Positions 52,279 through 62,297 of a stretch of 64,000 bases of DNA are shown here, one piece after another. Origin of the DNA: Sphingobacteriaceae bacterium (lineage in GTDB: Bacteria > Bacteroidota > Bacteroidia > UBA7662); assembly GCA_030682795.1 (NCBI GenBank), contig JAUXNJ010000047.1:248001-312000 (forward strand), written 5' to 3'. Position 1 is the first letter of the stretch. Every line of letters begins with the position of its first letter. The notes under the pieces are model-generated. The model saw nothing but the letters and a program-made list of their open reading frames with translations, was not told where the DNA came from and ran no database searches. The position numbers were made by a program, and so were the translations under genes.

Positions 52279-53163
52279 ATGTATCAAATCATTGACGGTA
52301 AGGCTACTGCGGCCACTATCAGAGCTGAAATTGCGGCGGAGGTGGCTGCATTAATCTCCAAAGGAGCCCGCAAACCCCATTTAGCAGCCGTTTTGGTTGG
52401 TACAGATGGAGGCAGCGAGACCTACGTGGCCAACAAAATAAAGGCTTGTGAAGATGCCGGCTTTAGCTCTACCCTCTTGCGATTTGACGAACATTTGTCA
52501 GAGGCCGAACTGCTGGCTACTGTGCAGCAATTGAATGCCGATGCCGAAATTGACGGTTTTATAGTGCAGTTACCACTGCCTAAGCACATCAATGCCGACC
52601 GAATTAACGAAGCCATCGACCCTAAAAAGGATGTTGACGGCTTTCATGCAGTAAATATTGGTCGGATGGTGTTGAACCTGCCTTGTTATTTACCTGCTAC
52701 GCCGCACGGCATTGTTGAGTTGCTCAAACGCTATAACATTGAAACCGAGGGTAAACATTGTGTGGTGCTCGGTAGAAGTAATATTGTAGGCTCTCCAGTG
52801 AGCATTTTGCTGGCGCGCCAGGCTAATCCCGGCAATTGCACCGTTACCCTGTGTCACAGTCGCACCAAAAACCTCAAAGAGCACCTTTTGCAGGCCGATA
52901 TCATTGTGGCCGCACTCGGCAAACCTGAGTTTGTGCGGGCTGATATGGTAAAGCCTGGTGCTGTTGTGATTGATGTGGGTACGACCCGTGTAGTAGATGC
53001 TTCACGCAAATCGGGCTTCAGACTGTCGGGAGATGTAGCTTTTGAAGAAGTAGCTCCCAAGTGCAGTTACATTACGCCTGTGCCAGGTGGTGTTGGTCCG
53101 ATGACCATCGCCATGTTGCTCAAAAACACCTTGCATGCCGCCAAAAAGGACTTTTATGGCTGA
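52279..53163 (+). CDS. folD: Methylene-THF dehydrogenase/methenyl-THF cyclohydrolase
   Basis: The 294-residue protein makes 10-formyl-THF from 5,10-methylene-THF. The family patterns are [14 protein letters not shown] with the catalytic Lys, [27 protein letters not shown], the Rossmann loop [12 protein letters not shown] and [15 protein letters not shown] at the end. It sits one base after lepA and overlaps queE by 8 bp, so all three are one operon. Confidence 0.97.
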   Translation: MYQIIDGKATAATIRAEIAAEVAALISKGARKPHLAAVLVGTDGGSETYVANKIKACEDAGFSSTLLRFDEHLSEAELLATVQQLNADAEIDGFIVQLPLPKHINADRINEAIDPKKDVDGFHAVNIGRMVLNLPCYLPATPHGIVELLKRYNIETEGKHCVVLGRSNIVGSPVSILLARQANPGNCTVTLCHSRTKNLKEHLLQADIIVAALGKPEFVRADMVKPGAVVIDVGTTRVVDASRKSGFRLSGDVAFEEVAPKCSYITPVPGGVGPMTIAMLLKNTLHAAKKDFYG

Positions 53164-53761
53164 GATGACATTGCCTGTGATGGAATCCTTTTACACCATT
53201 CAGGGTGAGGGACATAACCAGGGCAAAGCGGCATTTTTTATCCGTTTGGGGGGATGTGATGTGGGTTGCGTTTGGTGCGATGTAAAAGAATCGTGGCCGG
53301 CAGAAGCCCATCCGCAGCGCACTGTAGCAGAAATTTGCGCCGAAGTGCAAGCTAGCGGCGCTCCTAATGTGGTGATTACGGGTGGGGAACCGAGTTTATA
53401 CGACTTAACTGCTTTAACCACTGCCTTAAAAGCCCTAGGATTGCAGGTGTGGATTGAAACCGCGGGTACCAATCCTTTGCTTGGCATTTTCGATTGGATT
53501 TGTGTTTCTCCGAAAAAATTTAAGCCAGTTCTACCACAAAATCTAGCCCTTGCTCACGAATTAAAAGTGATTATTTATCATAAAAGTGATTTTGATTGGG
53601 CCAAAACGCATCAAAATCACTTGAATAAAGCAGCCAAGCAGTATCTTCAACCCGAATGGAGCAAGGAAAATGAAATGCTTCCGTTAATAATCGAATATGT
53701 GAAGGCAAATCCAGATTGGCAAATCTCTTTGCAAACACATAAGTATATGAATATACCCTAA
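53156..53761 (+). CDS. queE: 7-carboxy-7-deazaguanine synthase
   Basis: This radical SAM enzyme makes CDG, the ring-contraction step of queuosine and deazaguanine biosynthesis. I use the ATG at 53156 ([19 protein letters not shown], 201 residues), which overlaps the folD stop by 8 bases; a longer frame from 53135 sits fully inside folD. The [23 protein letters not shown] start and the cluster motif CDVGCVWC (CX3CX2C) are diagnostic. [18 protein letters not shown] and [11 protein letters not shown] follow. QueC, QueD and the transporter are not in the window. Confidence 0.94.
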   Translation: MAEMTLPVMESFYTIQGEGHNQGKAAFFIRLGGCDVGCVWCDVKESWPAEAHPQRTVAEICAEVQASGAPNVVITGGEPSLYDLTALTTALKALGLQVWIETAGTNPLLGIFDWICVSPKKFKPVLPQNLALAHELKVIIYHKSDFDWAKTHQNHLNKAAKQYLQPEWSKENEMLPLIIEYVKANPDWQISLQTHKYMNIP

Positions 53762-53769
53762 GTAGCTTA

Positions 53770-55665
53770 ATGAGACTTTTTGCTTTAATTTCTGTTTTAT
53801 CGTATTTCATTGCTTTACAAGCGACTGCACAACAGCGTGTATCTGCAAAGGCGGAAAAACAATACCAAGAAGCTATTTCATTAATTAATGACAACCGAGT
53901 AGATGATGCGCAAAAAATATTAACCAAAGTTTTCAATAAAAACCCTCATTATGCACGTGCTGGGGTGACTTTGGGTGACATTTACATCCAGCAGCAAAAA
54001 AACAAGCAAGCTCGGGAAGTATATGAGTCGGTAGTTCGCAACAATCCAGATTTTTCGTATCGTCCGCATTTTCAATTGGGCAGGATGTGTTTGTTGGAGG
54101 CAGACTACCGACAAGGAAAAATGTATTTTGAGCAGGTAATGCGCTTTAAACCTTTGCCTGCCAGTACCCAGCAGGATGCTGGTTTGTATTTGAATCAATG
54201 TAATTTTGCCATCGAAGCCTTGGGGCAGCCGGTACCATTTACCCCCATCAACTTAGGCGATAGTATTAATAGCGAGCACGACGAATATTTACCGGCGCTT
54301 ACGGCGGACGATGAAACCATCATTTATACGCGAAAAGACGAGGCTGGAGAAGATTTTTACGTGAGCAGCAAATTAGCAGATGGCAGCTGGGCCAAGGCAC
54401 AAGCCCTTCCCCCACCACTCAAAACCACTTTAAATGAAGGCGCGCACTGTTTAACAGCAGATGGCAAGACTATTTTTTTTACAGCTTGCTACCGAAACGA
54501 CAGTAGAGGCGGCTGTGATTTGTACATGAGCAAACTTACACCCGAAGGCTGGTCGGTGCCCGTGAACCTCGGCGACCAAATCAACACCAAGCATTGGGAA
54601 ACGCAGCCCTCGCTGAGTTATGACGGTCAAACCTTGTATTTTGTAAGCAACCGACCGGGTGGCTTCGGCGGTAGCGATATTTGGATGAGCAAGCGTTTGG
54701 CCAGTGGCGAATGGGGATTGCCCGAAAACATGGGGCCTTATATCAATTCGCGTAAGGACGAGATCTCTCCTTTTATTCACTATGACGATCAAACCCTATA
54801 TTTTGCAAGCGAAGGCATGGCAGGTATGGGCAAGTTGGATATCTATTTGAGCCGGCGCATGCATGATGGAGAATTTGGTCCGGCCCGAAACCTCGGCTAC
54901 CCCATCAACACCGAAAAAGACGAAAGCAGCTTGTTTGTGAACATGGCTGGCAACCTTGCGCTCTTTAGCTCCGAATCGGGTGATACACGCGGTGGCAACG
55001 ACATTTACTTCTTTGAAATGCCAGAGGAGCTGCGCCCGGCAAAGGCCATTTATGTAAAAGGTAAAGTAACCGACATCCAAAACAAGCTACCGCTTAATAG
55101 CTCCGTGGAAGTTGTGGATTTGGCAAACGGACAAGTGGTGTTCAAAACCGAAACCTTTAAACGAGACGGTGCCTTTTTGGTGAGCCTGCCTACTGGTAAA
55201 TCTTTTGCCTTTAATGTGAGTCGCCAGGGCTACTTGTTTTTTAGTGAAAACTTTAGTCTCACGGCCGACCGATCTACATCTGAAATCTATAAAATAGAGC
55301 TGCAGCCCATTGAAACGGGCAGTGAGGTGATTTTAAAGAATATTTTCTATGCAGTGAATTCATTTACCCTTGAAGAAAAGTCGCTGATTGAGTTGCGCAA
55401 ACTGCAGGAGTTTTTAAAGCTGAACCCTGCTCTGGTAATTGAAATTCAAGGGCATACCGATAATGTAGGCGCTGCCAAATACAACCTTGATCTCTCGCAG
55501 CAGCGTGCCAAAATGGTGTACGAAGCGCTGATTCGTTTTGGTACCGACCCTAAGCAATTGCAATTTAAAGGCTATGGCGATGCCCAACCCATTGCCGATA
55601 ATCAATCGGAAGCAGGCCGCAGTGCCAACCGTCGCACCCAGTTTAAGGTGCTAAAGGTTAAATAA
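53770..55665 (+). CDS. PorE-like TPR / PD40 propeller / OmpA-domain protein
   Basis: The protein has 631 residues. It has a signal peptide (to about residue 20, LQATAQQ), TPR repeats (about 25-120), a six-fold PD40/WD40-like propeller (about 150-405, with repeated YFVSNRPGGFGGSDIWMSK, YFASEGMAG-type blades), a carboxypeptidase-regulatory-like beta domain (about 415-495) and an OmpA peptidoglycan-binding C-terminal domain (about 510-631, IEIQGHTDNVGAAKYN, RSANRRTQF). This is the domain order of PorE, a T9SS-associated protein in Porphyromonas gingivalis, but paralogues with the same order are common in Bacteroidota. There is no lipobox, unlike PorE. It follows queE by 8 bases. Confidence 0.88.
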   Translation: MRLFALISVLSYFIALQATAQQRVSAKAEKQYQEAISLINDNRVDDAQKILTKVFNKNPHYARAGVTLGDIYIQQQKNKQAREVYESVVRNNPDFSYRPHFQLGRMCLLEADYRQGKMYFEQVMRFKPLPASTQQDAGLYLNQCNFAIEALGQPVPFTPINLGDSINSEHDEYLPALTADDETIIYTRKDEAGEDFYVSSKLADGSWAKAQALPPPLKTTLNEGAHCLTADGKTIFFTACYRNDSRGGCDLYMSKLTPEGWSVPVNLGDQINTKHWETQPSLSYDGQTLYFVSNRPGGFGGSDIWMSKRLASGEWGLPENMGPYINSRKDEISPFIHYDDQTLYFASEGMAGMGKLDIYLSRRMHDGEFGPARNLGYPINTEKDESSLFVNMAGNLALFSSESGDTRGGNDIYFFEMPEELRPAKAIYVKGKVTDIQNKLPLNSSVEVVDLANGQVVFKTETFKRDGAFLVSLPTGKSFAFNVSRQGYLFFSENFSLTADRSTSEIYKIELQPIETGSEVILKNIFYAVNSFTLEEKSLIELRKLQEFLKLNPALVIEIQGHTDNVGAAKYNLDLSQQRAKMVYEALIRFGTDPKQLQFKGYGDAQPIADNQSEAGRSANRRTQFKVLKVK

Positions 55666-56467
55666 TCGCTTGACGCAAGCGGGTTAATTGCTCCATCAAA
55701 CCTTCAAACTTACTTAAGTGCAACATATTGGCGCCATCCGATAGGGCATTGGCTGGGTCGGGATGTGTTTCTAAAAAGAGTCCATCTGCCCCCACTGCAA
55801 TGGCAGCTTTGGCAATGGTACCAATCATTTCAGGTCTTCCTCCCGTAACCCCGCTCCCTTGGTTGGGCTGCTGAAGTGAGTGCGTAATGTCGACCACTAC
55901 TGGCACTTTAAAGGCTTGCATTTCGGGGATGCCGCGAAAATCGACCACCATATCGCCATAACCAAACATGGTACCGCGATCGGTTACAAAAACCTGGGCA
56001 TTGCCACTGTCGCGCACCTTTTCTACCGCAAAACGCATAGAGCTGGGCGCTAAAAACTGTCCTTTTTTGATGTTCACCCACTTCCCTGTAGCCGCTGCTG
56101 CTTGCAGGATATCGGTTTGGCGGCATAAAAAAGCAGGTATTTGCAATACATCTACATAAGCAGCTGCCATGGCTGCCTCATTGGCGGCATGGATGTCGGT
56201 AACCACTGGAATATTGAACTCCGCCTTCACCTTCGCCAGAATTTTCAACGCTTTTTCATCGCCAATACCTGTAAAAGAGTTGATGCTGGAGCGATTGGCT
56301 TTGCGATAAGAGCCTTTAAAGATGTAAGGAATTTGCAAGCGTTCACACACTTTTACCGCGTGTTCGGCAATGTGCATGCACATGCTTTCTGATTCAACAG
56401 CACACGGACCAGCCATCAAAAAAAACTGATTGGCGGTATTTTCACCTAACAAAGACTTTGTATCCAT
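55658..56467 (-). CDS. kdsA: 3-deoxy-8-phosphooctulonate synthase
   Basis: The 269-residue protein joins phosphoenolpyruvate and arabinose-5-phosphate to give KDO-8-phosphate for lipopolysaccharide. Clear features are FFLMAGPCAVES, KGSYRKANRSSINSFTGIGDEKALK, VTDIHAANEA, QIPAFLCRQTDIL, KKGQFLAPSSM and RPEMIGTIAKAA, ending with a FLETHPDPANALSDGANM segment. Its 3' end overlaps the convergent PorE-like gene by 8 bp. It diverges from the ArsR-family gene. Confidence 0.97.
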   Translation of the reverse strand: MDTKSLLGENTANQFFLMAGPCAVESESMCMHIAEHAVKVCERLQIPYIFKGSYRKANRSSINSFTGIGDEKALKILAKVKAEFNIPVVTDIHAANEAAMAAAYVDVLQIPAFLCRQTDILQAAAATGKWVNIKKGQFLAPSSMRFAVEKVRDSGNAQVFVTDRGTMFGYGDMVVDFRGIPEMQAFKVPVVVDITHSLQQPNQGSGVTGGRPEMIGTIAKAAIAVGADGLFLETHPDPANALSDGANMLHLSKFEGLMEQLTRLRQAII

Positions 56468-56542
56468 GATGCAAAATTAAATCATTATCGATCGTATTGA
56501 CTAAAAGCGAAAAAAATCGGCATTTATCGTAATTTTACGCTC

Positions 56543-56872
56543 ATGGGTAGCAGCAAAACCGAAGGCTTTACGGAAGAACAAAACAAAATCGCCTTATTGG
56601 CCAAGGCCATGGCACATCCGGCGCGTATTGCCATTTTGCAATACCTGATGCAGCAAAAAAGCTGTGTTTGTGGGGATATTGTAGAAGAATTGCCGTTGGC
56701 ACAAGCCACGGTAAGTCAGCATTTAAAAGAGCTGAAAGCCGCCGGCATTATTCAAGGCGAAATTGAAGGCACCAAAACCTGCTACTGCATTTCTGCCGAA
56801 GGTTGGGAGATGCTCAAAAGTTATTTTGAAGGCTTTCTGAATGCTTATACGGGCCAACAGAGCTGCTGTTAA
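56543..56872 (+). CDS. ArsR/SmtB-family transcriptional regulator
   Basis: This 109-residue winged-helix repressor has the usual order: LAKAMAHPARIAILQYL, a CVCGD segment near residue 38, QATVSQHLKELKAAGII, and a wing region GTKTCYCISAE. Cysteines at CVCG resemble the metal-sensing CVC motif of ArsR, and the protein ends in SCC, so it may sense thiophilic metals or metalloids. The gene is divergent from kdsA. Its stop TAA shares bases with the tolC-like stop on the other strand (4-bp overlap). No arsenic or metal transport gene other than the RND pump is close. Confidence 0.92.
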   Translation: MGSSKTEGFTEEQNKIALLAKAMAHPARIAILQYLMQQKSCVCGDIVEELPLAQATVSQHLKELKAAGIIQGEIEGTKTCYCISAEGWEMLKSYFEGFLNAYTGQQSCC

Positions 56873-58179
56873 TCGAGTAGCTGTCCACTCAACCGCAGCA
56901 ATTCGGTTTGATTCACCACCATTAAAAAGCGGGCTTGAATGAGGCGGCTTTCGGCGGCCACATACTGCCGCTGGGCTTCTCGCAACTCAATGGCAGGCAA
57001 AGCACCCAATTTGTAGCGATCGTTGGCAATTTCAAGGTTTTGAGCGGCAATTTCGAGGTTTTCAGTCTCCATCTCTACCAATACCCGGTTGTTATCGAAA
57101 GCGGTATAGGTGCTACTCAAGGCCGATAAAATGCTTTGCTTTTGCTGCTCAAAGGCGATGTCGGCGCTCATGATTTGAATGCGGGCATTTTGACGTTGAC
57201 GTTGTACCCTGAAACCGTCGAAAACATTGATAGAGGCGCGCAAACCAAAATCTACCCCCCTGTTTTGGTTACTGGCGAGGAAGCCAGCTTCGGATTGGAG
57301 GCGATTGAAGTGGTAGCCCCCTATTAAATCGATTTGAGGCAACATTTGCGCACCAATTTGCTGGCGATTGAGCGCTGCTACTTTTTGATTGAGTCCAGCC
57401 ACCGCCAACCAAGTATTCTGTTTTTCGGCTTGGGACCGTAAATCGGCATAATCAAGTTCCCTCACCGCCTGGATACTGTCGCTTGGCACAAAGTCCAAAT
57501 TAACTTCCCTGCTGAGCAAGTCGTTTAGGGCGATTTTACTTAGTTTGTAAGCTTCTAACTGCTGCAAATAGCTGGTACGATCGGCATTGTAATCGACTTT
57601 GGCCTGAAGGAACTCGAGTTTGGAACTGCTGCCTAATTGGTAGCGCTGCTCGGCCAATTTAAGGCGCTCTTCGCTGATGCTGAGCGATTTTTCGGCCAAT
57701 TCGAGCTGTTGTTTACGTTGTACGATTTCGAAGTAGGTCATCGTAACATCGGCCATTACCTGCTCAATGGCGGCTTTGGCTTGGAGCTTGCCCATGCTTT
57801 CGAGCTGACCCAAGCGCTTGTAGCTGGTAAACATGGCCATGCCGTCGAAAATGGTCCAGTTCATGAGGGCGTTTACGTTAAGCGACTGTTGGGCGGCACT
57901 CGGGTTTTCGAGCACATTGCCCGTTAAAAACTCCTGTCGGATGTTGTTTACCGAGCCTGCTTGGTCGAGCGACAAAGCCACATTGGGCAAAAATCCCGCC
58001 TCGCCCCAACTGTGGTTGTTTTTGGCAATGGCAGCGTCGTTTTGCGCGATGCGGATGTCGAAATTGTCTTCCAAAGCGATGGCCAAGGCCTGCTGCAAAC
58101 TCAAACTTTCTTGCGCTGATAAGGGCTGCTGTATGGCCATCAGCATGAGGAGGAAGAGAATCGCCTTAAAGCTTTTCAT
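56869..58179 (-). CDS. TolC-family outer-membrane efflux protein
   Basis: The 436-residue protein has a signal peptide (about 1-22, PLSAQE) and two homologous halves of long coiled-coil helices (LSISEERLKLAEQRYQLGSSSKLEFLQAKVDYN and ...ENLEIAAQNLEIANDRYKLGALPAIELREAQRQY), the TolC pattern of a trimeric channel-tunnel. It is the last gene of the minus-strand operon, overlapping the RND gene by 14 bases, and supplies the outer-membrane exit of that pump. Confidence 0.93.
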   Translation of the reverse strand: MKSFKAILFLLMLMAIQQPLSAQESLSLQQALAIALEDNFDIRIAQNDAAIAKNNHSWGEAGFLPNVALSLDQAGSVNNIRQEFLTGNVLENPSAAQQSLNVNALMNWTIFDGMAMFTSYKRLGQLESMGKLQAKAAIEQVMADVTMTYFEIVQRKQQLELAEKSLSISEERLKLAEQRYQLGSSSKLEFLQAKVDYNADRTSYLQQLEAYKLSKIALNDLLSREVNLDFVPSDSIQAVRELDYADLRSQAEKQNTWLAVAGLNQKVAALNRQQIGAQMLPQIDLIGGYHFNRLQSEAGFLASNQNRGVDFGLRASINVFDGFRVQRQRQNARIQIMSADIAFEQQKQSILSALSSTYTAFDNNRVLVEMETENLEIAAQNLEIANDRYKLGALPAIELREAQRQYVAAESRLIQARFLMVVNQTELLRLSGQLLD

Positions 58180-61100
58180 TTTGCTTCTTTTTTAAATCTA
58201 CCGATATGTAACTGTAGATGGCTGGAATGATGTACAAGGTAAGGAAGGTGCTAAACAGCATCCCTCCTACAACAGCAATGCCCATGGGCACGCGACTTTC
58301 GGAACCTTCTCCCAAAGCCAAGGCGATAGGCAAAATACCTAAAATGGTAGAAAGCGAGGTCATGAGGATGGGTCTGAAGCGCGATTCTGCCGCATCAATG
58401 ATGGCGTTCATTTTTTGCATACCGGCCTCTTTGCGCTGGTTGGCAAATTCTACAATGAGAATGCCGTTTTTGGTAACCAAGCCAATCAACATGATGATGC
58501 CGATTTGGCTAAAAATGTTAATGGTTTGGTTGAAGAGGTACAGCGAAAAAATGGCTCCTGCCAAGGCTAAAGGAACGGTAAACATGATGATGAAAGGATC
58601 CCGGAAGCTTTCGAACTGCGCTGCCAGCACCATGTAAATTAAGATAAGGGCGAGCAAAAAGGCAAATTGTAGGCTGGAACTCGATTCGCGGAATTCCTTC
58701 GAGGGGCCATCTAAAGCCGTCCGAAAGTCATCGGGAAGCACTTCAGCGGCAATGGCATCCATGGCATCGATGCCCTGACCAATGGTTTTGCCGGGGGCTG
58801 GATTGGCGGAGATGGTGGCCGACACAAAGCGATTGAAGCGGAAGCGCTGCAGTGGACTGGTTTCTTCGGTCAAAATCACCAGGTTATCGAGTTGGATCAT
58901 CTCCCCGCGGTCGTTTCGTACGAATAAGCCGCGTAAATCACCCGGGTCGTTTCGGTTCGGTCGATCGAGCTGACCAATAACCTGATACTGCTTGCCGTCG
59001 AGAATGAAATAATCGAAACGCTGTCCGCTCAAGCCAAACTGCAAGGTCTGGGCAATGTCGAGCACCGAAACCCCTAAATTCCGTGCCTTCTCTCTATCAA
59101 TTTGAATCGAAATTTCAGGCTTGTTGATTTTGAGGTTCACATCCACAAAGCTGAAGGTCGAGTCCTTCATGGCACGCGCCAAAAATTCGGGCATGATTTC
59201 TTTCAAACGCTCAAAGTTGGGCGCTTGAAGCACGTATTGCACTGGAAGGCCTGCATTTCTAGCACCAAAAGTTTGCTGCTGGAATACAAAAGAACGGGCT
59301 TCAGGCAATCGGTTTACCACTTTGGTGAGCTCATCGGCCACTTGCATTTGGGTACGACTGCGGTCTTTAGGGGCTTTGAGGATGATGCGCGAAAAGCCAG
59401 AATTGGTAGAAGAGGACGCGCCAAAACCGGGTGAAGTAACGGTGATGATGGAGGCATGTTCTGGCACTTCGGTCTTTACAAAGGCCAACAGCTCGTTCAT
59501 ATACGTATCCATGAACTCAAAGGTGGCTCCTTCTTGGGCGGTAGCAAAAACCCGGATATCGCTGCGGTCCTCTAAAGGCGCCAACTCCGACGGCAACTTG
59601 GCACCAAACCAAACAATGGCAGCAATCGATACAGCCAAGGCCACAAAAGCCAGCCAGCGTCGGCGCATGAGCCACACCAAACTGCGCTTGTAGCCCAGAT
59701 TTAGACTGGTAAATTGCGCTTCACTCCATTTCCAAATGCTGCTGTGGCCTTTCGATTTTTTGAGAATACGGCCCGAAAGCATAGGGGTAAGCGTTAAGGC
59801 TACAAAGGAAGAAATGACCACCGCACCGGCAATGACCAAGCCGAACTCGGTAAAAAGTTTACCGGTGATGCCCTGTAAGAAAATGATTGGCAAAAACACC
59901 GCCACGAGTGTAATGGTGGTGGCAATCACGGCAAAGAAAATTTCGCCAGATCCTTTGATGGCAGCTTCCATCGGCGGCATCCCCTCTTCTATTTTCGAAT
60001 AGATGTTTTCGAGCACCACAATGGCATCGTCTACCACCAAACCAATGGCCAATACGATGCCGAGCAAGGTGAGCACATTGATCGAAAATCCAGCCAAATA
60101 CATCACAAAAAAGGTACCTATCAAAGAAATGGGGATTACCAAAACGGGGATAATGGTGGTTCTCCAGTTTCTGAGGAAGATAAAAATGATGATTACCACT
60201 AAGAAGAAAGCCAAATAAATGGTGCTTTGTACTTCTTTGATGGAGTTGCGGATGTATTCGGTGGTGTCGAAGCCAATCTGCACCTCAATGTCATCGGGCA
60301 GGTTGCGCTTGATTTCTTCTACCCTTTCGTAAAACTGATCGGCAATGTCGATGTAGTTGGAACCGGGTTGGGGGATGATGACGGTGCCCACCATGGGCGT
60401 GCCGTCGCGGCGCAATAAAGTACGCAGGTTTTCTGCCTCCATTTTGGCATAACCCACATCTTTGAGTCGCACCACCTGGTCACCATTGGTTTTTAATATG
60501 AGCCGCTCAAAATCTTCGGTGCTTACCAAACGTCCCGAAGTACGTACCGTAAGTTCGATGTCGCGGCCTTCTACAGCACCAGAAGGTAATTCCACGTTTT
60601 CGCGCAAAAGCGCCGACCGTACGTCGAGTGGCGTAAGCTGGTAAGCCACCAAACGCGCCGGATCGAGCCACAGGCGCATGGAGTATTTTTTTTGTCCCCA
60701 TATTCGCACCTCGCTCACCCCAGAAATGGTTTGAAGGCGCTCTTTAAACACCCGCTCGGCTATGTCCGACAAATCGAGCATGTCGCGGGTACTGCTTTTA
60801 ATATTTAGAAAGAGGATGGGGTTGGCATCCGCATCAGCCTTGCTTACGGTGGGTGGATCAACATCCTGCGGCAAGTTAGAAATGGCCCTCGAAACGCGGT
60901 CGCGCACGTCGTTCGCAGCAGCTTCGAGGTCGATTTCGAGTTCAAACTCAACCGTTATGGTCGACCTGCCGTCCCTACTTACCGAGGTAATCGATCGTAT
61001 GCCGGCAATGCCATTGAGCGATTCTTCGAGCGGCTCGGTGACCTGCGATTCGATGATATCGGCATTGGCGCCTACATAATTGGTGCTCACGGTAATGATG

Positions 61101-61228
61101 GGGGCTTCTACACTCGGATACTCCCGAACGCCCAAAAAACGGAAGGCAATGAAGCCCAGTAGTAAAATAACAAGCGAAAATACGATCGTTAGGACCGGTC
61201 GCTTGATGGATATTTCAGATAACCCCAT
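58166..61228 (-). CDS. RND-family multidrug efflux transporter (HAE1 type)
   Basis: This 1020-residue inner-membrane pump has the AcrB layout: TM1 (about 9-28), a large periplasmic domain, a first helix bundle (about 335-480) and its duplicate after a second periplasmic domain (about 860-1010). The proton-relay acids occur in GLVVDDAIVVLENI; VVLENIYSKIEEG and PVPLALAGA-like segments are typical. It starts one base downstream of the membrane-fusion gene and overlaps the TolC-family gene by 14 bp. Substrates are unknown; HAE1 pumps export drugs, dyes or bile salts. Confidence 0.95.
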   Translation of the reverse strand: MGLSEISIKRPVLTIVFSLVILLLGFIAFRFLGVREYPSVEAPIITVSTNYVGANADIIESQVTEPLEESLNGIAGIRSITSVSRDGRSTITVEFELEIDLEAAANDVRDRVSRAISNLPQDVDPPTVSKADADANPILFLNIKSSTRDMLDLSDIAERVFKERLQTISGVSEVRIWGQKKYSMRLWLDPARLVAYQLTPLDVRSALLRENVELPSGAVEGRDIELTVRTSGRLVSTEDFERLILKTNGDQVVRLKDVGYAKMEAENLRTLLRRDGTPMVGTVIIPQPGSNYIDIADQFYERVEEIKRNLPDDIEVQIGFDTTEYIRNSIKEVQSTIYLAFFLVVIIIFIFLRNWRTTIIPVLVIPISLIGTFFVMYLAGFSINVLTLLGIVLAIGLVVDDAIVVLENIYSKIEEGMPPMEAAIKGSGEIFFAVIATTITLVAVFLPIIFLQGITGKLFTEFGLVIAGAVVISSFVALTLTPMLSGRILKKSKGHSSIWKWSEAQFTSLNLGYKRSLVWLMRRRWLAFVALAVSIAAIVWFGAKLPSELAPLEDRSDIRVFATAQEGATFEFMDTYMNELLAFVKTEVPEHASIITVTSPGFGASSSTNSGFSRIILKAPKDRSRTQMQVADELTKVVNRLPEARSFVFQQQTFGARNAGLPVQYVLQAPNFERLKEIMPEFLARAMKDSTFSFVDVNLKINKPEISIQIDREKARNLGVSVLDIAQTLQFGLSGQRFDYFILDGKQYQVIGQLDRPNRNDPGDLRGLFVRNDRGEMIQLDNLVILTEETSPLQRFRFNRFVSATISANPAPGKTIGQGIDAMDAIAAEVLPDDFRTALDGPSKEFRESSSSLQFAFLLALILIYMVLAAQFESFRDPFIIMFTVPLALAGAIFSLYLFNQTINIFSQIGIIMLIGLVTKNGILIVEFANQRKEAGMQKMNAIIDAAESRFRPILMTSLSTILGILPIALALGEGSESRVPMGIAVVGGMLFSTFLTLYIIPAIYSYISVDLKKKQNEKL

Positions 61229-61229
61229 C

Positions 61230-62297
61230 TTATGGCTGCTCCAAAATTTCGACAGCGATACCAGGGCGAACTTTCAAAACACCGGCTGTGATTACCGTAT
61301 CGCCTGCAGATAGGCCAGTACTTACGACCACCCGATTGGCCGTGCGGTTAGAAGTGGTGATGACCACCGGCTTAACCACGCCATCTTTAATCAAAAACAA
61401 TTTTTTGGCATTCATTTCAGGTACAACGGCCGTATTCGAAACCAACAGGGCATCTGGAATTTCGTTCAGCTTTAATATTACCTTAGCAAAAGCTCCTGCA
61501 ATGAGCTCGTTTTTAGTATTTTTAGTAACTGCCCGTACCTGTAAAGTGCGTGTATTGGCATCGATGCGCGGGGCAATGGCTTTCACATCAGCGCTAAAAG
61601 TGTCGGGCAAATTTTCGACTGTGAAATTTAGCCGCATACCCGTTCTGATTTGAGAGGCGTACTTTTCGGGCACCGAAAAATCGATGTACATTGGATCGGC
61701 ATTCACCAATTCAGCGATGCGTGAATTTTGATTAACAAAAGCACCCAGACTCACATAGCGGAGACCTACCCTGCCCGAAAAAGGTGCCCGTACCTCGGTT
61801 TTTGCAATTTGTGCCTTCACCAAGGCCAAATCGGCTTTTACCACCGCCATTTCGGCACTAAATTGATCGTACTCTTGCTGGCTGATGGCTTCTTTGGCCA
61901 AAAGGGCTTTTTGACGGGTATCCCGGCTGCTCAGCTCCTTTAATAAAGCTTCTGACCTTTGGAGTTGGGCCTGCAAATCATCGCTGTTTAGGCGCATGAG
62001 CACCTCACCTTTTTGTACCCTGCTGCCTTCTTGTAAATTTAGGAAGGTAATGCGACCGGCTGCTTCTGACATCAAATTGACTTCTTCGCTGGCCGTGAGG
62101 CTACCGCTTAGACTAATCACTTCGCTAAAAGCCTCGGGTTGTACCACTTGAATTTTAACAGTAGGCTTGGTTTGAGGCACCGAACTGGCAGCAGGCAGTT
62201 CTTTGCTTTGCGACGGCTTGAACTTATTCCATGCCAGTAGACCGATCACTGCCGTGATGGCAATTAATATTAAAACTCGTAGGGATGATTTGCTCAT
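61230..62297 (-). CDS. Efflux RND periplasmic adaptor (membrane-fusion protein)
   Basis: From the ATG at 62297 the protein has 355 residues; an upstream frame start at 62339 overlaps the glycosyltransferase gene. A signal anchor (about 4-22, SLRVLILIAITAVIGLLAW) is followed by a lipoyl-like half (VNLMSEAAGRITFLNLQEGSRVQKGEVLMRL), an alpha-hairpin (LQAQLQRSEALLKELSSRDTRQK) and a beta-barrel domain with SGRVGLRYVSLGAFV. It bridges the RND pump and TolC. Start and glycosyltransferase stop overlap by 1 base. Confidence 0.94.
   Translation of the reverse strand: MSKSSLRVLILIAITAVIGLLAWNKFKPSQSKELPAASSVPQTKPTVKIQVVQPEAFSEVISLSGSLTASEEVNLMSEAAGRITFLNLQEGSRVQKGEVLMRLNSDDLQAQLQRSEALLKELSSRDTRQKALLAKEAISQQEYDQFSAEMAVVKADLALVKAQIAKTEVRAPFSGRVGLRYVSLGAFVNQNSRIAELVNADPMYIDFSVPEKYASQIRTGMRLNFTVENLPDTFSADVKAIAPRIDANTRTLQVRAVTKNTKNELIAGAFAKVILKLNEIPDALLVSNTAVVPEMNAKKLFLIKDGVVKPVVITTSNRTANRVVVSTGLSAGDTVITAGVLKVRPGIAVEILEQP

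Noticed and set aside
55667-55681. Hairpin CGCTTGACGCAAGCG as a terminator for the PorE-like gene
   Set aside because: The 6-bp stem has no T tract and lies within the last codons of kdsA.
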